From positions 1-18,267 of the forward strand of contig JAJXWG010000012.1 in NCBI GenBank assembly GCA_021781695.1: 18,267 nucleotides of DNA. Direction: 5' to 3'. The notes under the pieces were generated by a model. The model saw nothing but the letters and a program-made list of their open reading frames with translations. It did not search any database and was not told the DNA's origin. Below are positions 7,530 through 15,188 of this stretch, piece after piece. The translations under genes were made by a program, and so were the position numbers. This DNA is from Pseudomonadota bacterium. Its GTDB lineage: Bacteria; Pseudomonadota; Gammaproteobacteria; Burkholderiales; Gallionellaceae. Each line of letters starts with the position of its first letter. Positions within the stretch are counted from its first letter, which is position 1.

Positions 7530-8105
7530 ATGTTCCAGATTCGGGTTCATGGTCGCGGCGGGCAGGGTGTAGTTACGGCGGCAGAGATGCTGTCCATTGC
7601 AGCCTTTGAGGAGGGTCGCCATGCCCAGGCCTTTCCTAGTTTTGGCTCGGAGCGCACCGGTGCGCCTGTCGTGGCGTTCTGCCGCATATCCGACCGCGAG
7701 ATCAGGTCAAGGGAGCCCATCGTGGAGGCGGATGCGGTGATCATCCAGGACCCCACGCTGCTGCATCAGGTAGCCGTGTTCGCGGGTCTCAAGTCTGAGG
7801 GCTATGTTCTCGTTAATTCCCAGCACGGGATTGAAGATCTGGGCTTGGGCGAATTTGCCACAGAGCACAGGGCAGTGCGCTTTTGTTCACTGCCAGCCAC
7901 CGAGCTGGGAATCAGACATATCGGGCGCCCCATTCCCAATGTGCCGCTGCTGGCAGGGTTCGCTGCCCTGTCCGGCATCATCAAACTGGAATCGGTGGTC
8001 AAGGCAATCAATGCAAGATTTCGCGGGCAAGTGGCTGAAGGCAACATCTCTGCCGCAACCGAAGCTTATCATCTGGTGAAGGAGGTGGCATGCTCAAGCA
8101 GATAG
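7530..8105 (+). CDS. porG: 2-oxoacid (pyruvate):ferredoxin oxidoreductase, gamma subunit
   Basis: This 191-residue subunit is the gamma (domain III-like) part of CoA-dependent 2-oxoacid:ferredoxin oxidoreductases, which helps bind coenzyme A and complete the active site. The family signature is at the N-terminus: VHGRGGQGVVTAAEML (about 6-21), followed by AQAFPSFGSERTGAPVVAFCRIS and the PIVEADAVIIQDPTLL strand. Length matches free-standing gamma subunits (about 180-200). A good Shine-Dalgarno (GGGAG, 7519-7523) precedes the ATG by six bases. The gene opens the por operon and overlaps porA by 16 bases, so the two are probably translationally coupled. Substrate preference cannot be read from this subunit; pyruvate is favoured by the similarity of the alpha subunit to PorA. 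Confidence 0.93.
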   Translation: MFQIRVHGRGGQGVVTAAEMLSIAAFEEGRHAQAFPSFGSERTGAPVVAFCRISDREIRSREPIVEADAVIIQDPTLLHQVAVFAGLKSEGYVLVNSQHGIEDLGLGEFATEHRAVRFCSLPATELGIRHIGRPIPNVPLLAGFAALSGIIKLESVVKAINARFRGQVAEGNISAATEAYHLVKEVACSSR

Positions 8106-9343
8106 AAGGTTCCAGAGCGGTTGCCGAGGCGGTGGCGCTATGCCGCCCCGAGGTGATCTGCGCCTATCCCATTTCCCCGCAGACGCACATCGTCGAGGCG
8201 CTGGGCGAGATGGTCAAGTCCAAAAGACTCTCACCCTGCGAATACATCAACGTGGAGAGCGAATTCGCAGCGATGTCCGTTTCGATAGGCGCATCCGCAG
8301 CCGGCGCGCGGGCCTATACCGCAACCGCCTCGCAGGGATTGCTGTTCATGACCGAGGCGGTATACAACGCTTCAGGATTGGGCCTGCCCATCGTGATGAC
8401 GGTGGCAAACCGCGCGATCGGCGCGCCGATCAACATCTGGAACGACCACTCCGACTCCCTCTCGCAGCGCGATTCAGGCTGGATGCAACTGTTCGCCGAA
8501 AACAACCAGGAAGCGGTCGACCTGCACATACAGGCATTCCGCCTTGCAGAGGAGCTTTCCATGCCCATCATGGTGTGTATGGATGGTTATATCCTCACAC
8601 ACGCCTTCGAACGCGTGGACATTCCCGCTCAGGAACAGGTCGATGCCTATCTGCCTCTATTCGAGCCGCGCCAGGTGCTGGACCCTGCAGAACCCATCTC
8701 CATAGGTGCGATGGTGGGGCCCGAAGCCTTCATGGAAGTGAAGTACCTTGCGCATGCCAAACAGATGCAGGCGATAGAAAGGATACCTCAGCTGGCAGCT
8801 GAATTCAAAAACACCTTCGGCCGCGACAGCGGAGGATTGATCCGCACCTACCGTTCCGAGGATGCCGAGACCATGATCATTGCGATGGGCTCGGTGCTGG
8901 GTACGATCAAGGACACGGTGGATGAGATGCGAATCGAGGGACACAGGATAGGCGTGCTGTCCATCATCAGCTACCGGCCTTTTCCGCTCGAACAGGTGAA
9001 AAAAGCGCTCCTGCATTGCAAGCGTTTCCTCGTTCTGGAGAAGAGTCTCGCGGTCGGCATGGGCGGTATCGTTGCGACCGATGTGCGCATGGCCGTGACA
9101 GGCGCTGGCCTCAAAGGGTATACCGCGGTCGCGGGACTAGGCGGCCGGCCTATTTTCAAGTCTCAGCTGCATCAATTGTTCCGTCAGGCTGAAAGGGAAG
9201 AGTTGCCGCCTGTCACCTTTCTCGATCTCGACTGGGATGCCGTCAACAAACAGTTGGCGCGCGAAAAGCAAACGCGCCGATCCGGTCCTGTCGCCGAGAA
9301 CATATTGCACGACAAGGGCATCGTGTCGGCGAAGTTTGGTTAA
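8090..9343 (+). CDS. porA: 2-oxoacid (pyruvate):ferredoxin oxidoreductase, alpha subunit
   Basis: The alpha subunit supplies the domain I/II half of the thiamine-diphosphate active site, where a 2-oxoacid and CoA are converted reversibly to acyl-CoA, CO2 and low-potential electrons. At 417 residues it is the length of stand-alone PorA. Signature segments are YPISPQTHIVEAL (about 26-38), VESEFAAMSVSIGASAAGARAYTATASQG (with Glu58 at the conserved TPP-activating position by family analogy), and the PorA-type block NIWNDHSDSLSQRDSGW. The C-terminal transketolase-like part has MAMGSVLGTIKDTVDEM (reads IIAMGSV) and LEKSLAVGMGG. The ATG lies inside the porG reading frame just after GGAGGT (8081-8086). 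No ferredoxin-type cysteines are present, as expected for this subunit. It belongs to the four-subunit (alpha, beta, gamma, delta) class with its operon partners. Confidence 0.94.
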   Translation: MLKQIEGSRAVAEAVALCRPEVICAYPISPQTHIVEALGEMVKSKRLSPCEYINVESEFAAMSVSIGASAAGARAYTATASQGLLFMTEAVYNASGLGLPIVMTVANRAIGAPINIWNDHSDSLSQRDSGWMQLFAENNQEAVDLHIQAFRLAEELSMPIMVCMDGYILTHAFERVDIPAQEQVDAYLPLFEPRQVLDPAEPISIGAMVGPEAFMEVKYLAHAKQMQAIERIPQLAAEFKNTFGRDSGGLIRTYRSEDAETMIIAMGSVLGTIKDTVDEMRIEGHRIGVLSIISYRPFPLEQVKKALLHCKRFLVLEKSLAVGMGGIVATDVRMAVTGAGLKGYTAVAGLGGRPIFKSQLHQLFRQAEREELPPVTFLDLDWDAVNKQLAREKQTRRSGPVAENILHDKGIVSAKFG

Positions 9344-9352
9344 GGAGACATC

Positions 9353-10354
9353 ATGGGATTTCAACCCGTTAAGTTCTACCAGACCGGCACCTATACCGTC
9401 GGTAACAGGCTATTGTCTCCGGATCAGCGGAGTGTGCAGGCAGGAGAGTCGCGCAGCAACTCGATCAATTCGGGGCATAGGGCATGCCAGGGGTGCGGCG
9501 AAGCTTTGGGTGCGCGCTACGCAATCGATGCGGCGATGGCCGAAAGCCATGGGCAACTGATTGCGGTTAATGCCACAGGCTGTCTGGAAGTATTTTCGAC
9601 GCCCTATCCCGAATCATCCTGGCAGGTGCCATGGATACATTCCGTGTTTGGCAATGCGCCGGCAGTGGCCACCGGCATCGCTGCCGCAATGAAGGTGAAG
9701 GGCAAGACTGAGGTGCGTGTGGTCGCTCAGGGCGGGGATGGCGGCACCACCGACATTGGTTTTGGCTGTCTTTCAGGCATGTTCGAGCGCAACGACGACG
9801 TGCTGTACATCTGTTACGACAACGAAGCCTACATGAATACCGGCGTGCAGCGCTCAAGCGCCACACCGCCGTCGGCGCGTACAGCGACCACCATGCCGGT
9901 GGGGCCTGAGCCTGGCAACGCGTTCGGGCAAGGCAAGAATCTGCCGGAAATCGCGATGGCCCACGGCATTCCCTATGTGGCCACGGCGACGGTAGCGGAT
10001 CTTCGCGATCTGGAATACAAGGTGCGGCGTGCGATGAAGATGCACGGTGCGCGCTACATCCATATTTTCGTGCCCTGTCCGTTAGGCTGGGGGACGGCAT
10101 CTAACGACACCATACGCATTGCGAGGCTGGCCCGCGAATCCGGCCTCTTCCCTGTATTCGAGGCGGAACAAGGTGAAGTCACAAGCGTGCTGAAGATACG
10201 CCGCAAGATTACGGTCGAAGAGTACCTCATGCCGCAGAAGCGCTTCGCGCATCTCTTCGGCAGCCATCCTCATCCTGAAATGGTGGCGCGCATACAGGAC
10301 ATCGCGGACCGCAATATTCGCAAATACGGTCTGCTGGATGAGGAGGCGGCATGA
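9353..10354 (+). CDS. porB: 2-oxoacid (pyruvate):ferredoxin oxidoreductase, beta subunit (TPP and 4Fe-4S binding)
   Basis: The beta subunit binds thiamine diphosphate and the proximal 4Fe-4S cluster. The TPP motif is visible as G128-D129-G130 through N157 (GDGGTTDIGFG ... YDNEAYMNTGVQRS). Four cysteines at the positions used by this family are present: Cys45 and Cys48 (CQGCGE), Cys77 (TGCLEVF) and Cys242 (VPCPLGW). The 333-residue length is normal for PorB. AGGAGA (9343-9348) precedes the ATG, and the gap to porA is nine bases. The stop overlaps the next start in an ATGA arrangement at 10351-10354, so the electron-transfer flavoprotein that follows is almost certainly made in step with it. 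All catalytic features seem intact, so the complex should be active. Confidence 0.95.
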   Translation: MGFQPVKFYQTGTYTVGNRLLSPDQRSVQAGESRSNSINSGHRACQGCGEALGARYAIDAAMAESHGQLIAVNATGCLEVFSTPYPESSWQVPWIHSVFGNAPAVATGIAAAMKVKGKTEVRVVAQGGDGGTTDIGFGCLSGMFERNDDVLYICYDNEAYMNTGVQRSSATPPSARTATTMPVGPEPGNAFGQGKNLPEIAMAHGIPYVATATVADLRDLEYKVRRAMKMHGARYIHIFVPCPLGWGTASNDTIRIARLARESGLFPVFEAEQGEVTSVLKIRRKITVEEYLMPQKRFAHLFGSHPHPEMVARIQDIADRNIRKYGLLDEEAA

Positions 10355-11970
10355 TCAAGCCCTTTGCGATCACATTGAAACCTGGCACATCGCTTGCCAA
10401 CCTGACTGGAACCTGGCGAACCGAGCGTCCCGTTTATCTCGACCGCCTGCCGCCATGCAACAACGCTTGCCCCTCTGGGGAAAACATCCAGGGTTGGCTT
10501 TATCATGCAGAATCGGGCGACTACGAACAAGCATGGCGATTGCTGACAGAGGAAAATCCGTTTCCCGCGGTGATGGGGCGTGTTTGCTACCACCCCTGTG
10601 AAAATCAATGCAACCGAGGAAAGCTGGACAGCCCGGTGGGCATCAATTCGGTAGAGCGGTTTTTAGGCGACGAGGCAATCAAACGCGGCTGGAAATTTTC
10701 TGTCCCTCAACACTCATCCGGCAGGAAAGTTCTGATCGTGGGTGCCGGCCCGTCCGGATTGTCAGCAGCCTATCATCTGGCACGAATGGGGCACAGCGTC
10801 GAGATACAGGAGGCGGGCCCACTGGCTGGCGGCATGATGCGCTTTGGCATTCCCAAATACCGTCTGCCGCGCGATGTGCTGGATGCGGAAGTGCAGCGCA
10901 TTCTCGACCTTGGCGTTCGACTTAAACTCAACAGCAAGGTTGCCAACATAGCGCAAAGCATGCAAGACTTCGATGCGGCATTTCTCGCGGTTGGCGCGCA
11001 TATCGCCAAACGTGCCTATATCCCGGCAGGAGATGCTGCGCATATCATCGACGCAGTGTCCATGCTGCGCTCCATGGAGGGCAAGGAAAAACCCATGCTG
11101 GGGCGGCGCGTGGTGGTGTATGGCGGCGGCAACACCGCGATAGACGTTGCGCGCACCGCAAGGCGTCTGGGTGCAACGGATTCGATCATCGTGTATCGGC
11201 GCACTCGCGAAAAAATGCCGGCTCATGATTTTGAGGTGGAAGAAGCATTACAGGAAGGCGTGATGATCAAATGGCTTTCCACGATCAGGCAGGCAGATGA
11301 AGGACAGCTCACCGTGGAGAAGATGAGACTGGACGACAAGGGCATGCCAGAGCCGACCGGTGAATTTGAAACCATGGAAGCCGACTCTCTGGTGCTGGCC
11401 TTGGGACAGGATGTGGATCTATCTCTGCTGGAAGGTGTGTCCAACCTTGAAGTCAAGAACGGCATCGTGCAGGTATCAGACAACATGATGACGGGATATC
11501 CGGGACTTTTTGCAGGCGGCGACATGGTGATATCGGAGCGCAACGTCACTGTGGCGGCGGGGCACGGCAAAAAAGCGGCACGCCATATCGATGCTTTTCT
11601 TCGCGGCGCTTCATATGAGCCGCAGTCGAAGCACGAGCTTGCGGATTATGGCAAGCTCAACACATGGTATTACTCCGATGCGGACAAGACGGTGCGCCCA
11701 ATGCTTGACATCATCCGCCGCCAGACCAGTTTCGACGAGGTACAGGGTGGTCTTAATGAAACCAACGCGCTGTTCGAGGCCAGGCGCTGTCTGTCTTGCG
11801 GAAACTGCTTCGAATGCGATAATTGCTATGGTGTATGCCCCGACAATGCAGTGATCAAGCTTGGGCCGGGCAAACGTTTCAAGTTTAACTATGACTACTG
11901 CAAGGGGTGCGGCCTATGCGCAACCGAGTGCCCATGCGGCGCAATCAAGATGGTGCCTGAGGAAATTTGA
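10351..11970 (+). CDS. GltD-like NAD(P)H flavoprotein fused to a 2x[4Fe-4S] ferredoxin (PorD-like) domain
   Basis: This 539-residue protein joins three parts. An N-terminal Fer4_20-type cluster domain has Cys36, Cys40, Cys79, Cys83 and Cys87. A glutamate-synthase-small-subunit-like oxidoreductase follows, with an FAD motif GAGPSG (131-136) and an NAD(P)H motif GGGNTA (258-263). The C-terminal ferredoxin tail carries CFECDNCYGVCP (Cys486, 489, 492, 496, with extra Cys480 and Cys483) and CKGCGLCATEC (Cys517, 520, 523, 527). In four-subunit POR enzymes the delta subunit is a small 2x[4Fe-4S] ferredoxin; here that tail is fused to the flavoprotein and no separate delta gene is present. From memory, the KorC subunit of Azoarcus evansii 2-oxoglutarate:NADP+ oxidoreductase is a comparable case. 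I infer it passes electrons between PorB and NADP(H). It is not a true GltD: no gltB is near, and the operon is por. Confidence 0.9.
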   Translation: MIKPFAITLKPGTSLANLTGTWRTERPVYLDRLPPCNNACPSGENIQGWLYHAESGDYEQAWRLLTEENPFPAVMGRVCYHPCENQCNRGKLDSPVGINSVERFLGDEAIKRGWKFSVPQHSSGRKVLIVGAGPSGLSAAYHLARMGHSVEIQEAGPLAGGMMRFGIPKYRLPRDVLDAEVQRILDLGVRLKLNSKVANIAQSMQDFDAAFLAVGAHIAKRAYIPAGDAAHIIDAVSMLRSMEGKEKPMLGRRVVVYGGGNTAIDVARTARRLGATDSIIVYRRTREKMPAHDFEVEEALQEGVMIKWLSTIRQADEGQLTVEKMRLDDKGMPEPTGEFETMEADSLVLALGQDVDLSLLEGVSNLEVKNGIVQVSDNMMTGYPGLFAGGDMVISERNVTVAAGHGKKAARHIDAFLRGASYEPQSKHELADYGKLNTWYYSDADKTVRPMLDIIRRQTSFDEVQGGLNETNALFEARRCLSCGNCFECDNCYGVCPDNAVIKLGPGKRFKFNYDYCKGCGLCATECPCGAIKMVPEEI

Positions 11971-12323
11971 TGGGAATGGTTTCGCAACCGCTGCTGGTGA
12001 CAATTTTAATGCTTGCCGTCTCCAATCTGTTCATGACCTTTGCATGGTATGGGCATCTTAAAAACATGGCTTCATCCCCGTGGTATATCGCAGCGCTGGC
12101 AAGCTGGGGCATCGCGCTGTTCGAATATATGATCCAGGTTCCGGCGAACCGCATCGGTTACACCCACCTGAATCTCGGCCAGTTGAAGATTTTGCAGGAA
12201 GTCATCACCCTCTCGGTGTTCGTGCCGTTTGCGGTGCTTTACATGAATCAGCCCTTGAAATGGGATTACCTATATGCCGGCCTGTGTATGATGGGCGCGG
12301 TGTATTTTATTTTCAGAACCTAA
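11970..12323 (+). CDS. DUF486-family small membrane protein (DMT-like)
   Basis: This 117-residue, very hydrophobic protein matches the DUF486 family, small relatives of drug/metabolite transporters with no established substrate. Four membrane segments are readable at about 7-27, 36-54, 75-96 and 99-116, with the conserved-looking QVPANRIG and LNLGQLKILQEVITL segments between the second and third. Length is normal for the family. The start ATG shares a base with the preceding stop (TGATG, 11968-11972), and a good Shine-Dalgarno GAGGA (11959-11963) lies inside the upstream gene, so the two are translationally coupled. Whether it helps the por complex (membrane anchoring, transport of an acid) or is only a passenger in the operon cannot be told from sequence. 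Confidence 0.88.
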   Translation: MGMVSQPLLVTILMLAVSNLFMTFAWYGHLKNMASSPWYIAALASWGIALFEYMIQVPANRIGYTHLNLGQLKILQEVITLSVFVPFAVLYMNQPLKWDYLYAGLCMMGAVYFIFRT

Positions 12324-12329
12324 ACCTTT

Positions 12330-12388
12330 CCCTCTCCTGCCCTGTCGGGCACCCTCTCCCGCTTGCGGGAGAGGAGACGATGAGAGGG
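12330..12388. repeat. REP-like folded palindromic element (outer stem enclosing two hairpins)
   Basis: The element nearly fills the 75-base gap before mpl. The outer arms CCCTCTC (12330-12336) and GAGAGGG (12382-12388) are perfect complements. Inside are a small hairpin TGCCC/GGGCA (12338-12342 with 12347-12351) and a perfect 10-bp stem CCTCTCCCGC/GCGGGAGAGG (12353-12362 with 12365-12374). CACCCTCTC (12350-12358) can also pair with GAGAGGGTG (12382-12390). CCCTCTCCC...GGGAGAGGG palindromes are a common dispersed REP-like type in proteobacteria. There is no T-run, so it is not a standard terminator. Only one copy is in this window, so its repetitive nature is inferred. Confidence 0.7.
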
Positions 12389-12410
12389 TGTAGCAGAAAT
12401 GGAACAAGCC

Positions 12411-13742
12411 ATGCACATACACATACTCGGCATTTGCGGCACCTTCATGGGAGGCATTGCCGCCATCGCCAAGCAGTCCGGCTACCGAGTCACGGGGTGC
12501 GACGCCAATGTCTATCCGCCGATGAGCACGCAACTCGAGGAACAGGGCATAGAGCTCATTTCAGGCTTCGGCATCGAACAGCTGGAACTCAACGCTGACA
12601 TTTACGTCATCGGAAACGTGGTTGCGCGCGGCAATCCTCTGATGGAGGAGATACTCAACCGCAATCTGCGCTATGTCTCCGGGCCGCAATGGCTGTCTGA
12701 CACGCTGCTGCGAGATCGCTGGGTGCTGGGGGTGGCAGGCACGCACGGCAAGACGACGACCGCTTCGATGCTTGCCTGGATACTGGAACATGCGGGGCTG
12801 CATCCGGGGTTTCTGATCGGCGGTGTGCCGCAGAATTTCGACATTTCCGCGCGCATCACCGAATCGCCCTTCTTCGTGATCGAGGCTGACGAGTACGACA
12901 CGGCTTTTTTCGACAAGCGTTCAAAGTTCGTGCACTACCATCCGCGCACCACGATACTCAACAATCTCGAATTCGACCATGCCGACATTTTTGCCGACCT
13001 TGACGCGATCGAGACACAGTTCCACCATCTGGTGCGCACCGTGCCGGGCAACGGGCTGATCGTCTGCAATGGCCGCGAAGAATCGCTGCGCCGGGTGTTG
13101 AAGCGTGGTTGCTGGACGCCGGTCGAAACATTCGGCAGCCATGATGGTTGGAACATCGATGACGAAAACCGGATTGCCCTGAACGGCGATATTCAGGGAA
13201 CATTGCACTGGGACTTGCTGGGTGAACATAACCGCATGAATGCACTCGCAGCCTTTGCTGCCGCGCGCCATGCAGGCGTTCCTGTTGCACTGGGTCTTGA
13301 GGCATTGTCGCTTTTCAGGAATGTGAAGCGCCGCATGGAAGTGCGCGGCATCGTGAGCAATATTACCGTTTATGACGACTTTGCTCATCATCCCACGGCG
13401 ATCAGCACCACCGTGGCAGGGCTGCGCCACAAGGTGGGAAGCTCGCGCATCCTGGCCGTGCTGGAGCCGCGCTCCAACACCATGAAACTGGGCGTGATGA
13501 AGGATGCGCTGCCAGATAGCCTGAAGGAAGCGGACTATGTGTTCTGCTATTCCGGAAATCTGGACTGGGATGCAAATAATGCGCTGTCGCCGCTGGGTGC
13601 AAAGGCCTGTGTGGAAAACGATCTCGATGCGCTGATAGAAGATATTGCGAACACTGCGAGGCCGGGCGATCACATCCTTGTGATGAGCAACGGCGGATTC
13701 GGCGGCATACACGAGAAGCTGCTCAAAAGACTGCAATCCTGA
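12411..13742 (+). CDS. mpl: UDP-N-acetylmuramate:L-alanyl-gamma-D-glutamyl-meso-diaminopimelate ligase
   Basis: Mpl is the peptidoglycan recycling ligase: it joins recovered L-Ala-D-Glu-meso-DAP tripeptide directly to UDP-MurNAc in the cytoplasm using ATP. The protein follows E. coli Mpl closely from its first residues (MHIHILGICGTFMGG) through VTGCDANVYPPMST, the ATP loop GTHGKTTT (110-117), FFVIEADEYDTAFFDKRSKFVHY, LNNLEFDHADIF, VYDDFAHHPTAI, LEPRSNTMK and the C-terminal SNGGFGGIHEKLL. At 443 residues the length is right. I chose ATG 12411 because it aligns with the family start. The in-frame ATG 12399 (four residues longer) is the alternative, and the only Shine-Dalgarno-like sequence, GAGAGGG at 12382-12388, favours that one. 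That sequence is also the right arm of the upstream palindromic element. mpl converges on ntrC with three bases between stops. Confidence 0.95.
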   Translation: MHIHILGICGTFMGGIAAIAKQSGYRVTGCDANVYPPMSTQLEEQGIELISGFGIEQLELNADIYVIGNVVARGNPLMEEILNRNLRYVSGPQWLSDTLLRDRWVLGVAGTHGKTTTASMLAWILEHAGLHPGFLIGGVPQNFDISARITESPFFVIEADEYDTAFFDKRSKFVHYHPRTTILNNLEFDHADIFADLDAIETQFHHLVRTVPGNGLIVCNGREESLRRVLKRGCWTPVETFGSHDGWNIDDENRIALNGDIQGTLHWDLLGEHNRMNALAAFAAARHAGVPVALGLEALSLFRNVKRRMEVRGIVSNITVYDDFAHHPTAISTTVAGLRHKVGSSRILAVLEPRSNTMKLGVMKDALPDSLKEADYVFCYSGNLDWDANNALSPLGAKACVENDLDALIEDIANTARPGDHILVMSNGGFGGIHEKLLKRLQS

Positions 13743-13745
13743 CCA

Positions 13746-15143
13746 CTACGTTTCCCTGTTTTCCAGATCCAGTTCCTGTATCTTGCGCGTCAGGGTATTG
13801 CGCCCTATGCCGAGCAAGGTGGCTGCTTCGATGCGGCGTCCATGGGTGTGATGCAGGGCTTGCAGTATCAGCGTGCGCTCGAACTCGGCAAGCAGGCTGT
13901 CCATGATGCCTTCATCGCCGCGCTGCAAGGCGGCATCGACCTGGCTTGCCAGCACAGTGCCCCAGTCTCCCGGTGCTGCTCCCGCGCTTTCACTGCTGCG
14001 CCATTCGGGCGGCAAGTCGGCGATCTCGACGACTTGCGAGGGAGTCATCACGGTCAGCCAGTGGCACAGGTTTTCGAGCTGGCGGACGTTGCCGGGGAAG
14101 TCCTGTGCGCTCAAGTGTTGCAGGACCGCTTCGCTGAACTGTTTCTGATCGACCGACAATTCGCGCGCGCTCTTTTGCAAGAAATATTTTGCAAGCAGCG
14201 GGATGTCTTCTCTTCTTTCGCGCAATGGCGGCAGCCGCAACCGGATCACGTTCAACCTGTGAAACAGATCTTCGCGGAACAAACCCTGCTTGACGCGCTC
14301 TTCCAGATTCTGATGAGTGGCGGTGATGATGCGCACGTTGGCCTTGATCGGCTGATGACCTCCGACGCGATAAAAATTGCCGTCAGACAGCACGCGCAGC
14401 AGGCGCGTTTGCAGCTCGGATGGCATGTCGCCTATCTCATCGAGAAACAGCGTGCCGCCTTCGGCCTGTTCGAATCGTCCGTGCCGGGTGGCAGCTGCCC
14501 CGGTGAAAGCGCCGCGCTCATGCCCGAAGAGTTCCGACTCAAGCAGGTCCTTGGGGATCGCGGCGGTGTTGATAGCGATGAACGGTTTGTCTGCACGGGG
14601 GCTGTGGCGGTGCAAGGCGCGCGCGACCAGCTCCTTGCCGGAACCTGATTCTCCATTGATGAGCACGGTGGCGTGGGATTGGGAAAGCCTTCCGATCGCG
14701 CGAAAAACATCCTGCATCGCGGGCGCGTGACCCAAAATATCCGCTACTACTTCGGCTTGCCCTGTTTCCGCCGATTTGCTGCGGCTTTGTTCCAGCGCGC
14801 GGCGTATCAGGTCGACTGCGTGATTGATGTCAAATGGCTTGGGCAGGTATTCAAATGCGCCGCCCTGAAATGCCGACACCGCGCTTTCCAGGTCGGAATA
14901 TGCAGTCATGATGATGACGGGTATCAGCGGATGGCGTTGATGCAGCTCGTGCAGAAAATCCAGACCTGAACGGCCTGGCATGCGTATGTCGCTTAACACC
15001 ACCTGCGGCAATTCGTGGCTCAAGGTGCGCAGCGCATCGTCGGCGGTGGCAAAACTTTCGAATTCGATGTCTGCGCGTGCAAGAGATTTTTCCAGCACCC
15101 ACCGTATCGATCGGTCATCGTCAATTATCCAGACTGGTTTCAT
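13746..15143 (-). CDS. ntrC: Nitrogen regulation response regulator NtrC (sigma-54 activator)
   Basis: NtrC, when phosphorylated by NtrB under nitrogen limitation, activates sigma-54 promoters such as those of glnA. All three domains are intact in 465 residues. The receiver has Asp8-Asp10, phosphoacceptor Asp52 (LSDIRMPG), Thr80 and Lys102 (LPKPFD). The AAA+ domain has Walker A GESGSGKE (164-171), the sigma-54 contact loop GAFTGA (211-216) and Walker B GGTLFLDEIGD. The Fis-type helix-turn-helix at the end reads AATLLGIGRNTLTRKIQEL. It starts 45 bases after ntrB on the same strand with only a weak Shine-Dalgarno, so it is probably cotranscribed with ntrB. No terminator is visible between it and the convergent mpl gene. 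Confidence 0.97.
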   Translation of the reverse strand: MKPVWIIDDDRSIRWVLEKSLARADIEFESFATADDALRTLSHELPQVVLSDIRMPGRSGLDFLHELHQRHPLIPVIIMTAYSDLESAVSAFQGGAFEYLPKPFDINHAVDLIRRALEQSRSKSAETGQAEVVADILGHAPAMQDVFRAIGRLSQSHATVLINGESGSGKELVARALHRHSPRADKPFIAINTAAIPKDLLESELFGHERGAFTGAAATRHGRFEQAEGGTLFLDEIGDMPSELQTRLLRVLSDGNFYRVGGHQPIKANVRIITATHQNLEERVKQGLFREDLFHRLNVIRLRLPPLRERREDIPLLAKYFLQKSARELSVDQKQFSEAVLQHLSAQDFPGNVRQLENLCHWLTVMTPSQVVEIADLPPEWRSSESAGAAPGDWGTVLASQVDAALQRGDEGIMDSLLAEFERTLILQALHHTHGRRIEAATLLGIGRNTLTRKIQELDLENRET

Positions 15144-15188
15144 AGTTAGCCGTCAACCTATATCGTAGTTATGTATCCGGTAAGCCTG

